A stretch of 64,000 bases of DNA from Gracilaria gracilis (taxonomy: Eukaryota; Rhodophyta; Florideophyceae; Gracilariales; Gracilariaceae): positions 96,753 to 160,752 of the forward strand of contig JARGSG010000262.1 of the NCBI GenBank assembly GCA_030374805.1, in the 5' to 3' direction. Both the position numbers and the translations under genes were made by a program. How positions within the stretch are numbered: the stretch's first letter is position 1; each line of letters opens with the position of its first letter. Shown here one piece after another: positions 12,120-23,992 of this stretch. The notes beneath the pieces were generated by a model. That model searched no databases and was not told where the DNA came from. It was given only the letters and a program-made list of their open reading frames with translations.

Positions 12120-14590
12120 CGCGCCACCCGTGGCTTTTCGTCCGACCGACAAGGTTGAATATCCGTTTATGGTGACCCCCGATCCTTATTTGAACCACAT
12201 GGGTAGCCCTGGTACCAGCGTGCGGGCTCGCACCCGTAGCGGTACACGGCGATTGTCGGTTCCCCATGTTGGTCAATCGGACGCGGTAACCTCAAGGGAC
12301 GGCGCGCCATCGGCGACCAATGCCGATGCCTTAATGGTTGAACCAGCATGGGGCCCCGAACGGGTGGAGGTTTTGAGCATCAGCTCTAGTGGACTCACCC
12401 ATTGTGGATAAAAAGCCGATTCGCTTCACCCCTGCGGTCGAATGCTCGCCGTCTCAACCACTCCCTCGCGGTACTCATCACACCATGTCGGGTGCCGGTC
12501 CCTCGCGCGGCCGCGGAAGCGGCATTGCCAAGTTCTGGTTCTCGGGGTGCTGCTTTGTACCATTCCCGCATCCAAACTGGTTTTCGGAGCCAGCCGGTTC
12601 CGTCTTCCTCAAATCAACCTCAAGGGATTCACGAAGGGATCCGGGACCCGTATGGTCCGGAGCCCGAGATTCCTCGTGGTATTTCCTATTATGGTTTGGA
12701 GCCGTTCACCACGGCCGACTGGAACGTGTCCCAACATGGTACCTTCGGGGTCGATCCGAGAATGGTGTCGCAAGCGACGCTGTACCGTCGGAACTGGCCA
12801 GTGGCGCCGGGAGAACACATCGCTTCCCCGGCGTCTTGCGCCGTCCGACTTTTGGGATACCTACTTGGGTTTGTTTCGTTGGGATTGCGAGCGTCTCCGC
12901 TCCGTCCCCCCAAACGCTCCACCGTCGGGATAAGGAATCTCAACCTCGTCAGGGTCGGGTGGAGTGCTATGACAGCCGCCAGCGACACACACTAATGAGG
13001 TATTTCATCCCCCCCGCTTTATCCCAGCGATCTGCCGTATGTTCGTATTGAACCGGAGCTCCATTATTAACCGACAGTCTAGTTGTGAAGATCTGTCAGT
13101 ACGACTCCCTTCCGCAGCAGTACCTTCCGGCTTCACCACATTTGGTTTGCTTCGATAGGCCTTACAATACCATCCATTGGGCTAACCGTCGTAGGTGGGG
13201 GGGTGGATGCTGCCACCGAGGCTCGCATTCGCACCCGGTCCAGCTTCAACCGCGTCATGCATGGGTTCCATAATGTGGGAGTTTTTCTCACAACCTAATA
13301 AGGGAAGAACCTCTTGGTATGTGGCCCGACCTGAATGGTGGAATGCCTATGAGGTACCGATGTCGCTTAGCGTCCCCAACCCCCACCGGTATTGGCTTAC
13401 TTCGGGAGCTACATCACCCGTAACCACGATCGGTATTACCTCATTTGGTTGATTGCCCTCGCGGAATGGGCCGTATTGGTGGCCATCTTAGCTCTGCAGG
13501 CTGCCCGTGACGGTATTGACTGGGATTGTCGTTCTCGAGAAGCAGAGATTTACCGTGACGGTGTGCAACCTCCTGGTCGTATGTTCTTCATTCCCCCGAG
13601 GGTCATTCGCGACATTCGTCTATTTGGAATCGGAACCATTGTGGCAGGTACGGACTACTCTATCGAGCAGCTGGAATCGTTGCTTACCCAAGTGGAGAGT
13701 TTCCCGTGGGGAGCCAAGCAGGGGTGGGAGGTTTTCGATCCGGTGTCCTGGAAGGTTGTATCCCGCGCGGAGCAGCGCTATCCCGGGGCTCCGACCGATC
13801 AGGGACCTCCAGGGGAGTCCCGAGCCATTCCCAACCGTGGTGGAATCGCCAGCAGCTACCCCTGTGGTCACTTCAGCGCCTACTCCCCGCTCCAGAGGGA
13901 CGCAATACGCCTGCCCATACTGGTGCCACTCCTCTTCTCCCTAGTACCACACGGGTTGATGGGCCTCCGCGGGCTATCCTCGGGGGTGTCATGGCTGCGG
14001 CTGCGGCGCCTGTCCCCTCTCAGGTGGACTCCCAGGCCATTTCAGGTTTAATGGCTCGGGTCCGCCAAGCCTGTGTGGTGAACTTCCAGCGGGCGGGTCC
14101 TACCTCTGTGGTCGAAGCTCTTACCCTTCTGGAAAGCATCCTGCCTCGTCATGCACAGTACATGCGATCCTTTTCCCAAATTGGTGAGTTCCGGAACCGT
14201 TTCAGGTCGAGCTCTACCAGATGGCTACCAACCAGGTGGCAGGCCTAGCGACGGCCATGGGCCCGACGCCTACAAACCCTTTGGAGGATCCCCTATTTGG
14301 TGCTAGCCTGAACCCCGGCCTTCTAGCCGCTACGCAGGCTCCTCTCCACATCGGGTCGTCGGCACCTCCGTCGGTTGCGCAGGCGAGCGCGCCACCTCCG
14401 ATGGGTGCCGACGTGATGCCAGGCGTCAGCGTGCCTGCTAGTACCACCCGTGGGTCATGGTAGCGCGCCCCAGCCAGGCTCCAGGCCAGGCTCACCTCTT
14501 CCAGCCTTGGCCGGGAGCCCATCAGAACACCACTCCGGGTCGGGGATCCTCAGCTGGAGGCTCCTCGGGGCCTCACTTTGCCACTAACCC
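12120..14590 (+). pseudogene. decayed antisense coding region inside element B (function unknown)
   Basis: Between pol and the 3' LTR, on the strand opposite gag-pol, protein-like stretches run in changing frames. The main ones are about 12,130-12,411, 12,402-12,830, 12,800-12,933, 12,930-13,051, 13,195-13,420, 13,392-13,900, 13,990-14,190 and 14,221-14,463. Blocks such as YGPEPEIPRGISYYGLEPF, RYYLIWLIALAEWAVLV and GTDYSIEQLESLLTQVESF look like real protein. The C-terminal part is Pro/Ala-rich. Frame changes about every 100-300 nt imply frameshift decay. I do not recognise the family. Some large plant Gypsy elements carry an extra antisense ORF in this position, so it may be a comparable accessory gene. 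Not identifiable without a profile search. Confidence 0.5.
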
Positions 14591-15513
14591 ATCAGGTTGA
14601 TTGTCGTAACCACTTCTGCATCCCTGTTGGTATTGCTCTTTCAGTAAAGTTAAAAGTTATGTGTTTCCATGTTAGGTTCCAATTTCCATCGAGGGGCATT
14701 GCGAGGCGGAAACGCGAAAACAGCTCCCCTCCCCCTTCCTTAGACCAGCGTACCACGGTGGGTGAAGCGTAGTTCCTTGTAGGTAAATTGGTTCCATCTG
14801 GAGCCACATTTGCGTGCTCGTAGTATGGATTCACCATGATGGTACGACGCTTCGCCTCCGCGCGGGGCAGCGAGCGGTTTGGCCTCCCCGTGAGGTGAGG
14901 TGACGTGCCACGCGCTTGCGCGCGGTGGCCAGCAATGTACCTGGATTGGTCTGCATGGCCTCTCACCATGCATGGGCGCACGTGCGGTGTTTCACCCTGG
15001 AGGTTACTTGCAAGGCGAATCAAAATATTTGACCGGAAAATTACCCCTCCATATGGTAGTGAAAACGCAGAAAACCCTTTTGGTCTGTATCTCGAGAACC
15101 AAGGGGTTTCAGAGGCTGGGAATGGCCGATTCGGGAGCGCGGCACGGTCAAAATACTTAGATTTTTTGACCATGCCGTTGCTCGCTCCCTACACACAATA
15201 GTGTAAACCGAATCGGTTACTCCGCACGGCGCGCCACGAGAAGCGCGCGTATGCCTCGTCAATTAAAAAGATTCAATTTTTTGAATGTTTCCACCGTGCG
15301 GGTTCGCGCGCGTGCCGCGCACGTGCATGGCGCGTGTGCAACGGCGCGCGTACAACGGTGCGTCCGTCTTTAGCGCTACCGCTCCTTGGACGTACCCTCA
15401 TGGAATGCTTCCTTCTGGTTGTACCTTCCCGGTGAGCGTCCGAACCGACTTTGGTACTCCTCATTACAATGTGCTTTTCCCCCTTCCTTGGGGGACTGCA
15501 TTACCTCTAAGGT
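14591..15513. other. non-coding spacer of element B
   Basis: Lies between the antisense region and the pol stop, with no convincing ORF. It keeps the ACC-N5-GGT sites (for example around 14,832, 14,995, 15,206 and 15,293), so the motif is not tied to coding sequence. GC-rich runs of GCGCGC type lie at 15,230-15,360. Confidence 0.5.
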
Positions 15514-18500
15514 TTACCCATCATTCGGCATGTCCTCTCCTTTGCGGTTCCAGTAGCTTACCCTGAAATGGTGTGGTATGGCTGAGGGCGGCTCGGCGGT
15601 ATCACCGTCAGCCCCCCAGCCATACCAGCGTACTGTGTACTTCAGACCTTCTTGGGTACGGCGGTGACCTACAAGGCGTTCCACTGGGAACTCATTAGAG
15701 ACCTGGGCTGGTATCGTTTCACCACTTTGGTTTAGATGAGCATCGGTACCACTAGGGGTAGGTGTTTCCTCTGAAGGAGCAACCGTAATCCCCGCAGGTG
15801 GTACGTAGTCTGGGTCGTCACCCTGTGCGTCATCATTAACCTCGATGGGTGTCCCGTCTTCCCGGGGCTGAGTCCTCAGGGCAACCGCTTGTGGGTCACG
15901 CGCGGATTCTCCGCGTTCCTTCCTGGACTGAACCGTCTGAGGTGCAACCGTGATTCGGTCAATAGAGATTGTATTCTCTACACCATCTTGGTTCACCGTT
16001 ACCGTGTGGTCGGTCGACCGAACTACCTTGAAAGGTCCCGATGATTTCGGAAGAAGCTTAGAATTGATATCTCTATCAATAGCTTCATCATCAGCTTCAT
16101 CACCCGGTCGTGGTTTAGCTCCTTTCGGAGGGTGGTCAATAAAGACATATTGACCCGGCGTAGCCGTTACCACTTGGGTTACCTTACGGTCGTAGTCCTC
16201 CTTGTACCTCTTCTGGGATGCTGTGAGCTTGCTCTCAGCATACTTGAGAGCACGTCTCAACCTCAAAAGGGTATTCCGTTTGACCTGTGACGGTGTGAGC
16301 GCTCCGGCGGCTTCTTGTCCTAATGGGTCCCCTTCAACAACAATACCTGGTGGGTGTCTTGACAGTATTAGATCGAACGGCGTAGTTTGCGTCGCTCGAT
16401 GAACCTGAAGGTTATATGCATATGTCAAGGGCTGCACGAGCTCGTCCCAACCAGTTTGGTGTTCTTCCGTATAATGTCGCAGCCTAGATACCAGTGTTCG
16501 GTTAAAGCGCTCCACTTGCCCATTCGTTTGCGGATGGTAGGCAGTAGTGAAGTAGTGCTTAATACCCAAGAGGTTACAAACAGCTTCAAAGAACTTCGAA
16601 GCTAAGTTCGAACCATTGTCGGTAAGTAGATAAAGCGGTGCACCATACGGGTAGATCCAATTGTTCAAGAACGCCACCGCGAGGGTCGTCGATTTCGTGT
16701 CCTTCAAGGGTATCGCTCGCGTGAGCTTCGAGAACCTGTCGGTGATTACGATGATGTACTGATATCCCCTTGTGGTTTTTGGTAATGGACCCAGAAGGTC
16801 TATTGCGACGAACTCGAGAGGACCCCGCTGCAGGGAATAACTTCAAGTATTTCCTGTGCTTCCGGAGACCTCCACGGGTACGTACGCAAGATTCACATTG
16901 ACCTACAAAGGTATATATATCATTAGCCATATGAGGCCAGTAGTACCCTTGCCTCAAGGTGTAGTACATTCTCGTACCTCCAGGGTGTCCTGATAGCCTT
17001 GGGTAGTGGGCTAGGTACCGCACCCGAGGGCGCAGCACCTTGGGCACTACCTTCTGTAGGGAACCATCAATAGGAGCTCGCCTCACCAGGAAACCATTTC
17101 GGTCGACGTCAAAGTTCGAGTCTTTCATACCTACTTGGTCCATGAGAGAGCGGCAATAAACATCGTTTGCTTGCTCTCTCAGGAATTCCTCGCGGGTAAT
17201 TGGCATGACGTCTGTTTCCTCGAGGGCGAGTATTTCCCGAGCGATGGCATCACTAAACCACGTATCCTCTTCGGGTAGAGTCCAGTAACCTTCTAAGGTA
17301 TCACCATCAGGGTTGGTAGAGATGGTAAAGCATGGGATATCATCCTCTACCGGCTCGGTGTCCAAACCATCTGTGGTAATGCGAGACATCGCGTCTGCGA
17401 CATTGTGCTTGATACCTGGACGGTACTGTACGTCATACTCGAACTCTGAAAGTCGTAACCGCCATCGGGCAAGTCTGCCTGATGCGTCGGCCAGACCCAG
17501 TATCCACCGTAGGGCATCATGGTCGGTTCGAAGCGTGAACCTTTCACCATATAGGTAGGGACGGAGCATCAACATGCTCCAGACTACTGCCAGACATTCC
17601 TTTTCGGTTGTTGTGTAGTTCTTTTCTGCAGCGTGCAAAGCACGGCTCCAGTACCCTATAGGTAGTTTGTCGCCGTTTTCTTGCTCCTGCATAAGACAAC
17701 AACCAATTTGGGCGTCCGAAGCGTCAGTATCCAACGTGTATCGTAAACCAGCTTTGGGTAAGGCCAAGATGGGAGGTGTCAAGAGCGCATGTTTCAGCGC
17801 CTCGAACGCATCCATTTCCTCATTGGTAAGACATTCAAACCTTGTAGGTTGACCTTTCAGCAGCTTCCTGTTGAGGGGAGCCGCTATCTTGGCAAATCCC
17901 TTGATAAACCGGCGGTACACATTGCACAAACCTATAAAGGATCGGATTTCCGTCTGGGACGTGGGTGGCTTCGCCTCCTGCACGGCCCGGATATTCCGCG
18001 GCGTCACTTCTAACCTCCCAGGGCTGATGATATGACCAAGGTATTCTACCTCTTTGGTGAAGAATTCGCACTTGCGGAGCTTCAAGGTTACTCCAGATTC
18101 CCTCAAAAGGTTCAAAACTTCCCTAACATGGTGGAAATGTTCCTCTACCGTTCTGGAATATATGATTACATCGTCGATGTATACCAGAGCGGTTCTCCAC
18201 TTCACCTTCGAAAGGATTATATCTAACGCCCTCTGAAAGGTAGCCGGGGCATTTCGCAACCCAAAGGGCATACGCGTAAAGCGGAATAACCCAGCGTGGC
18301 AAGTAAACGTAGTTTTGTCCTTGTCTTCTTCCCTGATAGGTACCTGCCAATAACCACAATTGGCATCGAGCGTAGTAAAAATCTTGGCGTTGCCCAACGA
18401 ATCTATACACTCGTCCATTCTAGGTATTGGGTACGAATCTCTAATGGTCATACTATTCAGTCTTCTGTAGTCCACACAGAACCGCATACGGGTATCATTC

Positions 18501-19771
18501 TTCTTTGTGACGAGAACCACAGGGCTGGCCCAGTCCGCATTTGCTGGTTCTATGACACCTTCACGGAGCATTCTCTCGACCTCATTGAGCTCAACCTCCC
18601 GGGCTTTTGGACCTGCACGGTAAGGCTGCTGGTAAATGGGTTTCCAGCCAGGCACCATATCAATACGGTGCTCTGTAGCCTCAATTTGGCCCAACCGGCC
18701 CGACCACATGGGTTCAAATTCTTCTAAGAGACTGAGGATCCGGTCTCGGAGAGCCTGGTTCTCCGCACCGATCTGGACTTCCTCTCTCCAATTCCGCACT
18801 GGGTCCAGTTCCATAGTCTTTTCCTGATCCCTAACCTTAAAGGTATTGGCGATCTTCTGTTCCATTTTGGTGTTTGTCGATAACGGGGGCGCATATGCAG
18901 GGTATGGCGCATCTGTTCCTCCCCCTTCCTTGGAGGTGGCGACCTCGCCCAACACATTAGGTGAGACCGTGAAAACCCTTTGTGGTGCCGGCAGTGCGAT
19001 TCCAATAGTGGTATTCTTGGGTAACTTAACAATGTGATTGCTAAAGTTACTCAAGTACACCTTGAAGGCTTGGTTAGGGATGTTGTCGATAATCCCGTTT
19101 GCCATCAAGGCGAGATGTCTTTCTGCCAACCTAGGATGGTTCTGTAGCATTACCAATCCTGGAACTGCGCATGAGACATTCACTACCATTTGGGTCATAG
19201 CCGGAATTGAAACCAATCTGGTGAGCCGTATCTTGTTTGAAACCGTTTCGGTGGGGATATTGGACCTCGGCTTCTGACGCCAACCATTTTTGGTCTGCGT
19301 ATTACCCAGTATGGCAATACGACCACCTTGACGGAGAGCGACCGTTCGGGACCCTGGCAAAATTGCCTTGACATGTTTGTCAATAAAGTTGGTCCCGAGG
19401 ATACAGTCTGTCGCCAAACGATCCACCACAAAGAAATTGAGCTTCACCTTCAAGGTTCCAAGTTGTACCACAGTGGTTAACATTCCTCTAAGGTGCAGTG
19501 GGCGCTCATTAGCGTCCACCAGCGGGTTGATAGTCGGGGCAGGCCGAATGTTCCGCAAGACCGCATCGGGTATGACGCGAGCGTTTAGGACATTTGGACC
19601 GGCGCCGGTATCGAGTACACACGCAACGGGGACCTGTAGGTAATTGAGAAAGCTTACTGAAGCATTAACTTTATAGTTATTGTACTTCATTAGACACACC
19701 ACATTGGGTACATCTGATTCTTCTTTTTCCACCATTAAGGTTTCCCGTTCCGGTATCGACGGGCCTTCCAA
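15514..19771 (-). pseudogene. pol of element B: protease, RT, RNase H, integrase, chromodomain (frameshifted)
   Basis: Numbered from 19,771 (a TTG, not an ATG), the aspartic protease (LDTGAGPN) is near residue 55 and the RT (YIDD) near 530. RNase H (TDASD) is near 680 and the integrase zinc region (HHCC, H..H and CESC) near 925-965. At about 16,820-16,855 the frame shifts by one base. The integrase core then continues in the 16,707-15,514 frame (LTDNGSNL, NGQVERFNR), ending in a chromodomain-like stretch (VERLVGHR...YTVRWYGW...IPHHF) at about 15,700-15,570. The pol frame is open upstream across the gag stop and lies in -1 relative to gag, so -1 frameshifting is the likely native route. The integrase break makes this copy defective. 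Confidence 0.92.
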
Positions 19772-19791
19772 TTCACGGTTAGGGGTGGCCC

Positions 19792-21956
19792 CTACGCTGA
19801 CCGTTCGGTGTTTTCCTGCTCCTCCGGAGCGAGACTGTCCTTCTCCAAGATTGGTGTTTCCTTGACGAGATGAACCTGAGATGGTGATGGTTGAGCTTGT
19901 ACCCTCTTTCCAGATCCATATAGGTTACGGTGGTTTTGCTGCCTGGCACTGATCAGATGTTCGCGCACCCCTGGGGGTATTTTGTCACATCTGTTCGCCA
20001 GATGGTCTGGCGACAAACAGAGCCAGCAAACCAATCCACCTGTCTGGGGATCACGCATTGCCATAGAGGTAGGTCGGGTAACCGGATTGGTTGGTGCTGT
20101 AGCATATGAAGATGCTTGCGAACCACCCGTTGAGGTTTGTTGAGTGCTCGCCGCACTTGGTGGCGACCTTACCGAATCTGGTGGTACTGTCGACGACCAA
20201 TTACCAATGGAGGTGGCTCGTGACTGAGCCTGCGGCGCAGTCACGAGATGAACTGCCATTCCTGTTGGTACGCGAATGAGCGAATCTCCCTCTGAGGTAG
20301 TGCTTTCTTCTAGCTCCAATACTGACCGTTTCGGTTTATCCTTTGAGGTATGGGACGCCGACGGCTTCTTTCCGTGACGGAGAGTGTCGCCTAGTCCCTG
20401 GGCATAACGGGCAAGCCCATTATAGTCCACCTTACGGTTGTTCGCCAGGTAATTGCGTACCTGCGACCGGATCGCTTTGTCGACATTGTCGGCAAAGAGC
20501 GACTTCAACCTACTAGTGGTAAAGACATTACCGCATCGGGTGGCCAGATTCCAAAGGCCCAACGAGAATTCCATTTCGGTTTGGCTAGAGCGTTGGCGAT
20601 ATGCCTGCACCTCAGCGTAACCTTCCTGGATAACCTCATCGGTAGCGTAAGTTTCCAACATGAAATTAACCACTTCTGGGTACGTCTCTAACATCTCTGT
20701 CCCGTCTTCATCAACCGCCAGGGTATTTCCACGGAGCCTGCCTTGCAGCAAGTGGTAAGCTTGACCTTTAAGGTAAAACTGGAATAACCACATGGCAGCG
20801 CCTTCGGAAAAACCATTTTGGTCGCATGCAATCTTGAACTTCTGTAGAAACTCAATTACCGCAATGGGATCATCACCTGTGAAGGTAGTATCACCCATCT
20901 GGAAGCTGAGCTTCTTATGGTGCTTGGTGATCTTCTGCGCAACCTCTTGGGTGTAAGCAGAGGATCGGTTTCTCAACCGATATGACCTATAATCAACCGC
21001 TTTGGTGAACATATCGTTCAGCGGCTGACGCACCTCTAGGGTTGTATCGGTGTCCGAATCCGAGTCGGACGACTCGTACCGTTTCTTCTTACCTTTACGG
21101 TTTCTCTTTGACGACTTCTTCGCCAACCTGTTCGGTTTCTTCTTGCGTCTACCTTTACGGTCATCATCCGACGATAAACCAGTATCGGTATCGGAGCTCG
21201 AGGAATCGGGGTCAGAGTCGTAGCCGCGATTCTTTCCCTTTGTCCTCCTCCTTTCTTTACCCTTGCGGTTTCTTCTTCGTCGCCCCTCATCTGGGTCAGA
21301 CGAATCGTCCTCAGGTCCACCAGCCTTGGTGTCCTTTCGAACGTTACCTCCAATGGGTGGCAAGTACACGTCTCGAGGGCTCATCTCTATATGGCCTTCT
21401 TGACCTTGCCTTAAACCTTGTAGGTACGCACTATCGGCCGGAATTGGCTTGATTGGTGCGGAAGAACCAGCAGGGATCCCTTGTGGTATGCGAGTAACCA
21501 CATTCTCACCCCAGGGGTTTTGGCTTCCGCCATTCCTTCAGAAACCCAAAGGTCTTGAACCACTCGGTAGATATGCTCCCGGGCACCCGTTAAGAGGTAT
21601 GTTTCAACCAATGTAGGTATGCGTTGAGAGAGCTCGTGCACGGCTCGATCAACCACCAAGCGGGTAACGGCGTCCATGTCCATTGAGGTCATAGCTTCAT
21701 TAACCGTAGCGGTAAAAAGAGCTTTCGCTCGATCTTCCAATTGGGGCCAAAGGTCCTCAACCGTTGTCGGCAAATCCTTGTTAGGTTCAGGAGCCAACGG
21801 TGGCTGAGTGCCCGTATCCTTTGAGGGTCCGGCCCGAGGTTGCCGAAGCAACTCCTCGGGATTATCCAGAATGGGTTTAGCGGCCGAAGCCGCAGCAGAA
21901 CCCTTGTGGCTAGGTGGCGCGCTAGAGCCACGAGTAATCCTTTTAGGTCTTTCCAT
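19792..21956 (-). pseudogene. gag of element B with CCHC zinc knuckle (frameshifted)
   Basis: ATG is at 21,956 (MERPKRITRG) and the stop at 19,792. The N-terminal frame runs to about 21,505 and the rest is in the 21,501-19,792 frame. The relic at 58,659-58,910 shows the same peptide uninterrupted (KTPGLNMVTRKPQ). Element B therefore has one extra base at about 21,503-21,506. Order: N-terminal capsid-like region; a very basic, Ser/Asp-rich segment at 21,350-21,040 (RRRNRKGK-type runs alternating with acidic DSD runs); a retrotransposon-gag region (FLQKFKIACDQNG) at about 20,880-20,400; and a zinc knuckle CWLCLSPDHLANRC (C-x2-C-x4-H-x4-C) near 20,000. It packages element RNA. Confidence 0.88.
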
Positions 21957-22083
21957 AGTGACCAATAGTGGTATCCAATTGCTTCGCGAGTATTCCTACG
22001 AAACCAAATAGGTGTGTGAACTTCCAGAATCCTTTCGAATGTCTTCTGTTCACCAGTAAAGGTACGACAAAAACCAAGAAACT

Positions 22084-22100
22084 TCTAGGTCGGGAGACCA
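22084..22100 (-). promoter_or_regulatory. candidate tRNA primer-binding site of element B
   Basis: Three bases inside the 5' LTR, the minus strand reads TGGTCTCCCGACCTAGA. A start of TGG complements the tRNA 3' CCA, as in most Gypsy elements. I could not name the tRNA. Confidence 0.5.
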
Positions 22101-22103
22101 AAA

Positions 22104-22611
22104 TGTCGTACAAATACCGATAAGGTGTGGGGTCCGCCTGGTAGAGGGAGCGCGCGAGGGCTCAACCTAAAGGGGAAAAACACACAACCAATATGGTAGT
22201 AGGGCACCTGAAACCCGCAGGGGCAAACGGCGGGGCAACTAGTCTAGACCGTGTAGGTGTACGGTAGTAGACGTCGACGCGCGGTAAAACCTGAATAGTA
22301 ATAGAGTAGCAAGTGACCAAGATGGTATAGTTACTGCCCTAATGGTGCCTGACTTTACAATACCCGAGGGGGAAGGCGAGGTGCACCACAATATATACAA
22401 GGTGCACCGACGCCGATCTCCCATGCGGGCATGACGTCATCGGCTGTGCCCATGACCTACTGTCATGGGCCAGCAATGCTAAACTATCCTAGACTATAAA
22501 TTAGAAATTAGAAATTATAAAATACAGGATACCAATTGGGTACAGTGCAGCCAGCAAGGCGCACCAGTAGACCCACGTGGCACCAACCCATTGAGGTCTC
22601 ATTGTACTACA
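22104..22611 (-). repeat. 5' LTR of element B
   Basis: 508 bp, matching 11,068-11,577 apart from two single-base indels. It carries the same five ACC-N5-GGT sites (from 22,116), the CRE octamer and the 9-bp inverted repeat (22,448-22,470). Confidence 0.95.
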
Positions 22612-23181
22612 CTCTACGGGTTTAACGACATCACCGAAGCACTTCAAGAACTCAAAGACCTCCCGAGAAACATCCGTTGCGCTTTGAAATTTTGGCACCC
22701 AGCAAATATCGTCCTCGTCTACATTAGGTCCTGCGTCATCAGAACCGGAGGTGAAATTGTTGTTGGAAACCTCATTGTTTATCACGGGAGTCCATTCTGG
22801 AAAGGCTGGCAAGTTCGGAAAAACAAGCCTGGTGTCTTGAATATTCGCAATGTGAGCTTCGGGGCCTGACAGTTGGTTCGGTGTTAATATAATTGATGTG
22901 GTTGGAACCTCAACAAGATTTTCCTGCTCTTCAGTATCCGGGTCATCAATAGAATTAAGGTCTGCAGTTGATGTGACAGCAGAGACAAGCTCACTTCTAG
23001 TACGTTGCCGAGAAAATGGGAAGATATTGGGAGAAGCTTGGTTGGCTTTAGTGGATTGAGAATTGTTCGGGATGGAGTTACATATGGTTTCATGATCCAA
23101 GAGTCGAAGGTGGTTTCGGAAACGTTGTCCGCAAAGAAAGCAAGACAGACTACTGCGTCCACTGGAATGAGAAGCGTCCAT
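22612..23181 (-). pseudogene. Plavaka-like transposase, N-terminal part with C2H2 finger (split by element B)
   Basis: ATG at 23,181 (MDASHSSGRSS). A C2H2-type finger follows directly (CFLCGQRFRNHLRLLDHETIC), which is the N-terminal layout I associate with Plavaka-type transposases. An acidic, Ser/Asn-rich linker and the block DEDDICWVPKFQ follow. The frame enters the target-site duplicate as ...KPVE. After removing element B and one CTCTA copy, it continues without a shift as ANVDDSPSQQ at 11,062. The gene was therefore open at this point when the retrotransposon inserted. Later frame changes (see 8594-11,067) suggest it has decayed since, or was already decaying. Confidence 0.55.
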
Positions 23182-23990
23182 TGTACTAGCCAAACTCCAT
23201 ATCAAGCTCCTCGATATGTGTTGGAAAGTGTTGTTTGTGCTCAGAGATGCACTCTGCCCAAACCTGATCAACAAAGAGGCGCCTCATGAAGAAGTTACAG
23301 AAAAAAATGGGGTTTTCGTATTTTTGAATCACGAGATTAGAGTTCACAAAGCTACCCAAGAATCAAGTGAAGCTCTGCGTCGCTGTCTGCGGTCTCGAAA
23401 CTGGAGGGTCAAACCGCCCTCTCGAAAGGTCGCAATAGGAAGTTCTTTGATCCAAAACTGTTACGGGATTCACCGTCGTTTCTCTTGAACTAAGGCTTTT
23501 TGTTCTCTTTTTCTCGTGGTTGAGGGCGCTGTGGGGGTCAGCGTTTATTTACTCTCCTACACTTATGCAGTTCTGTACCATCGGAATCGACGAAGAAAGC
23601 TTTCATCTGCTCTACAACTGTTACCCACAATCTCAGCAGACGTGCAACTAAGCGCAATGTGAAACATACTGATGTAAGTACTTTTCTTTTCATGCAAGGA
23701 AATGTTTACTGTACCAGATTCTTGGCGTTTGCCTCGACATCTAGATCGGACTGACTGTGACAGAATAAGTTTCCACTGGGTTAGATCAGACACCATGGCC
23801 GAACAGGTGGCACTTCTGATGCCGTGCATGTCTTCCGTTTGTTATGAACGTTTATGTCCTGCTGGGATTTCATACGTATCTGTCCAAACCTATTTGTCAA
23901 GCGAAAGAGCGGAGCTCAACACACAGGTTGTAGTGGACACGTACCGTATTATTGCAACATACCCCATTTCGTTTCAGTTCAATGCCTTCC
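23182..23990. other. intergenic, nothing recognised
   Basis: Upstream of the transposase start, possibly its 5' terminal region. No clear terminal inverted repeat, promoter or gene was found by eye. Confidence 0.4.
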
Positions 23991-23992
23991 AC

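Larger units (their letters stand above)
11068..22611 (-). mobile_element. large Gypsy chromovirus, element B (11.5 kb)
   Basis: This minus-strand element is bounded by LTRs 11,068-11,577 (510 bp) and 22,104-22,611 (508 bp). They differ only by two 1-nt indels near their inner or outer end. The target-site duplication CTCTA lies at 11,063-11,067 and 22,612-22,616. On the minus strand it starts with the 5' LTR (right) and a TGG primer-binding site (22,084-22,100). Gag (about 21,956-19,792) and pol in the -1 frame (about 19,8xx-15,514) follow. After pol comes an unusual 3.9-kb tail to the 3' LTR, with a decayed coding region on the opposite strand. The polypurine tract AGGAAAAGGGGG lies at about 11,579-11,592. 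It inserted in frame into the Plavaka-like gene. The whole element is densely seeded with ACC-N5-GGT palindromes. Frameshifts in gag and integrase make it non-autonomous as sequenced. Confidence 0.95.
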
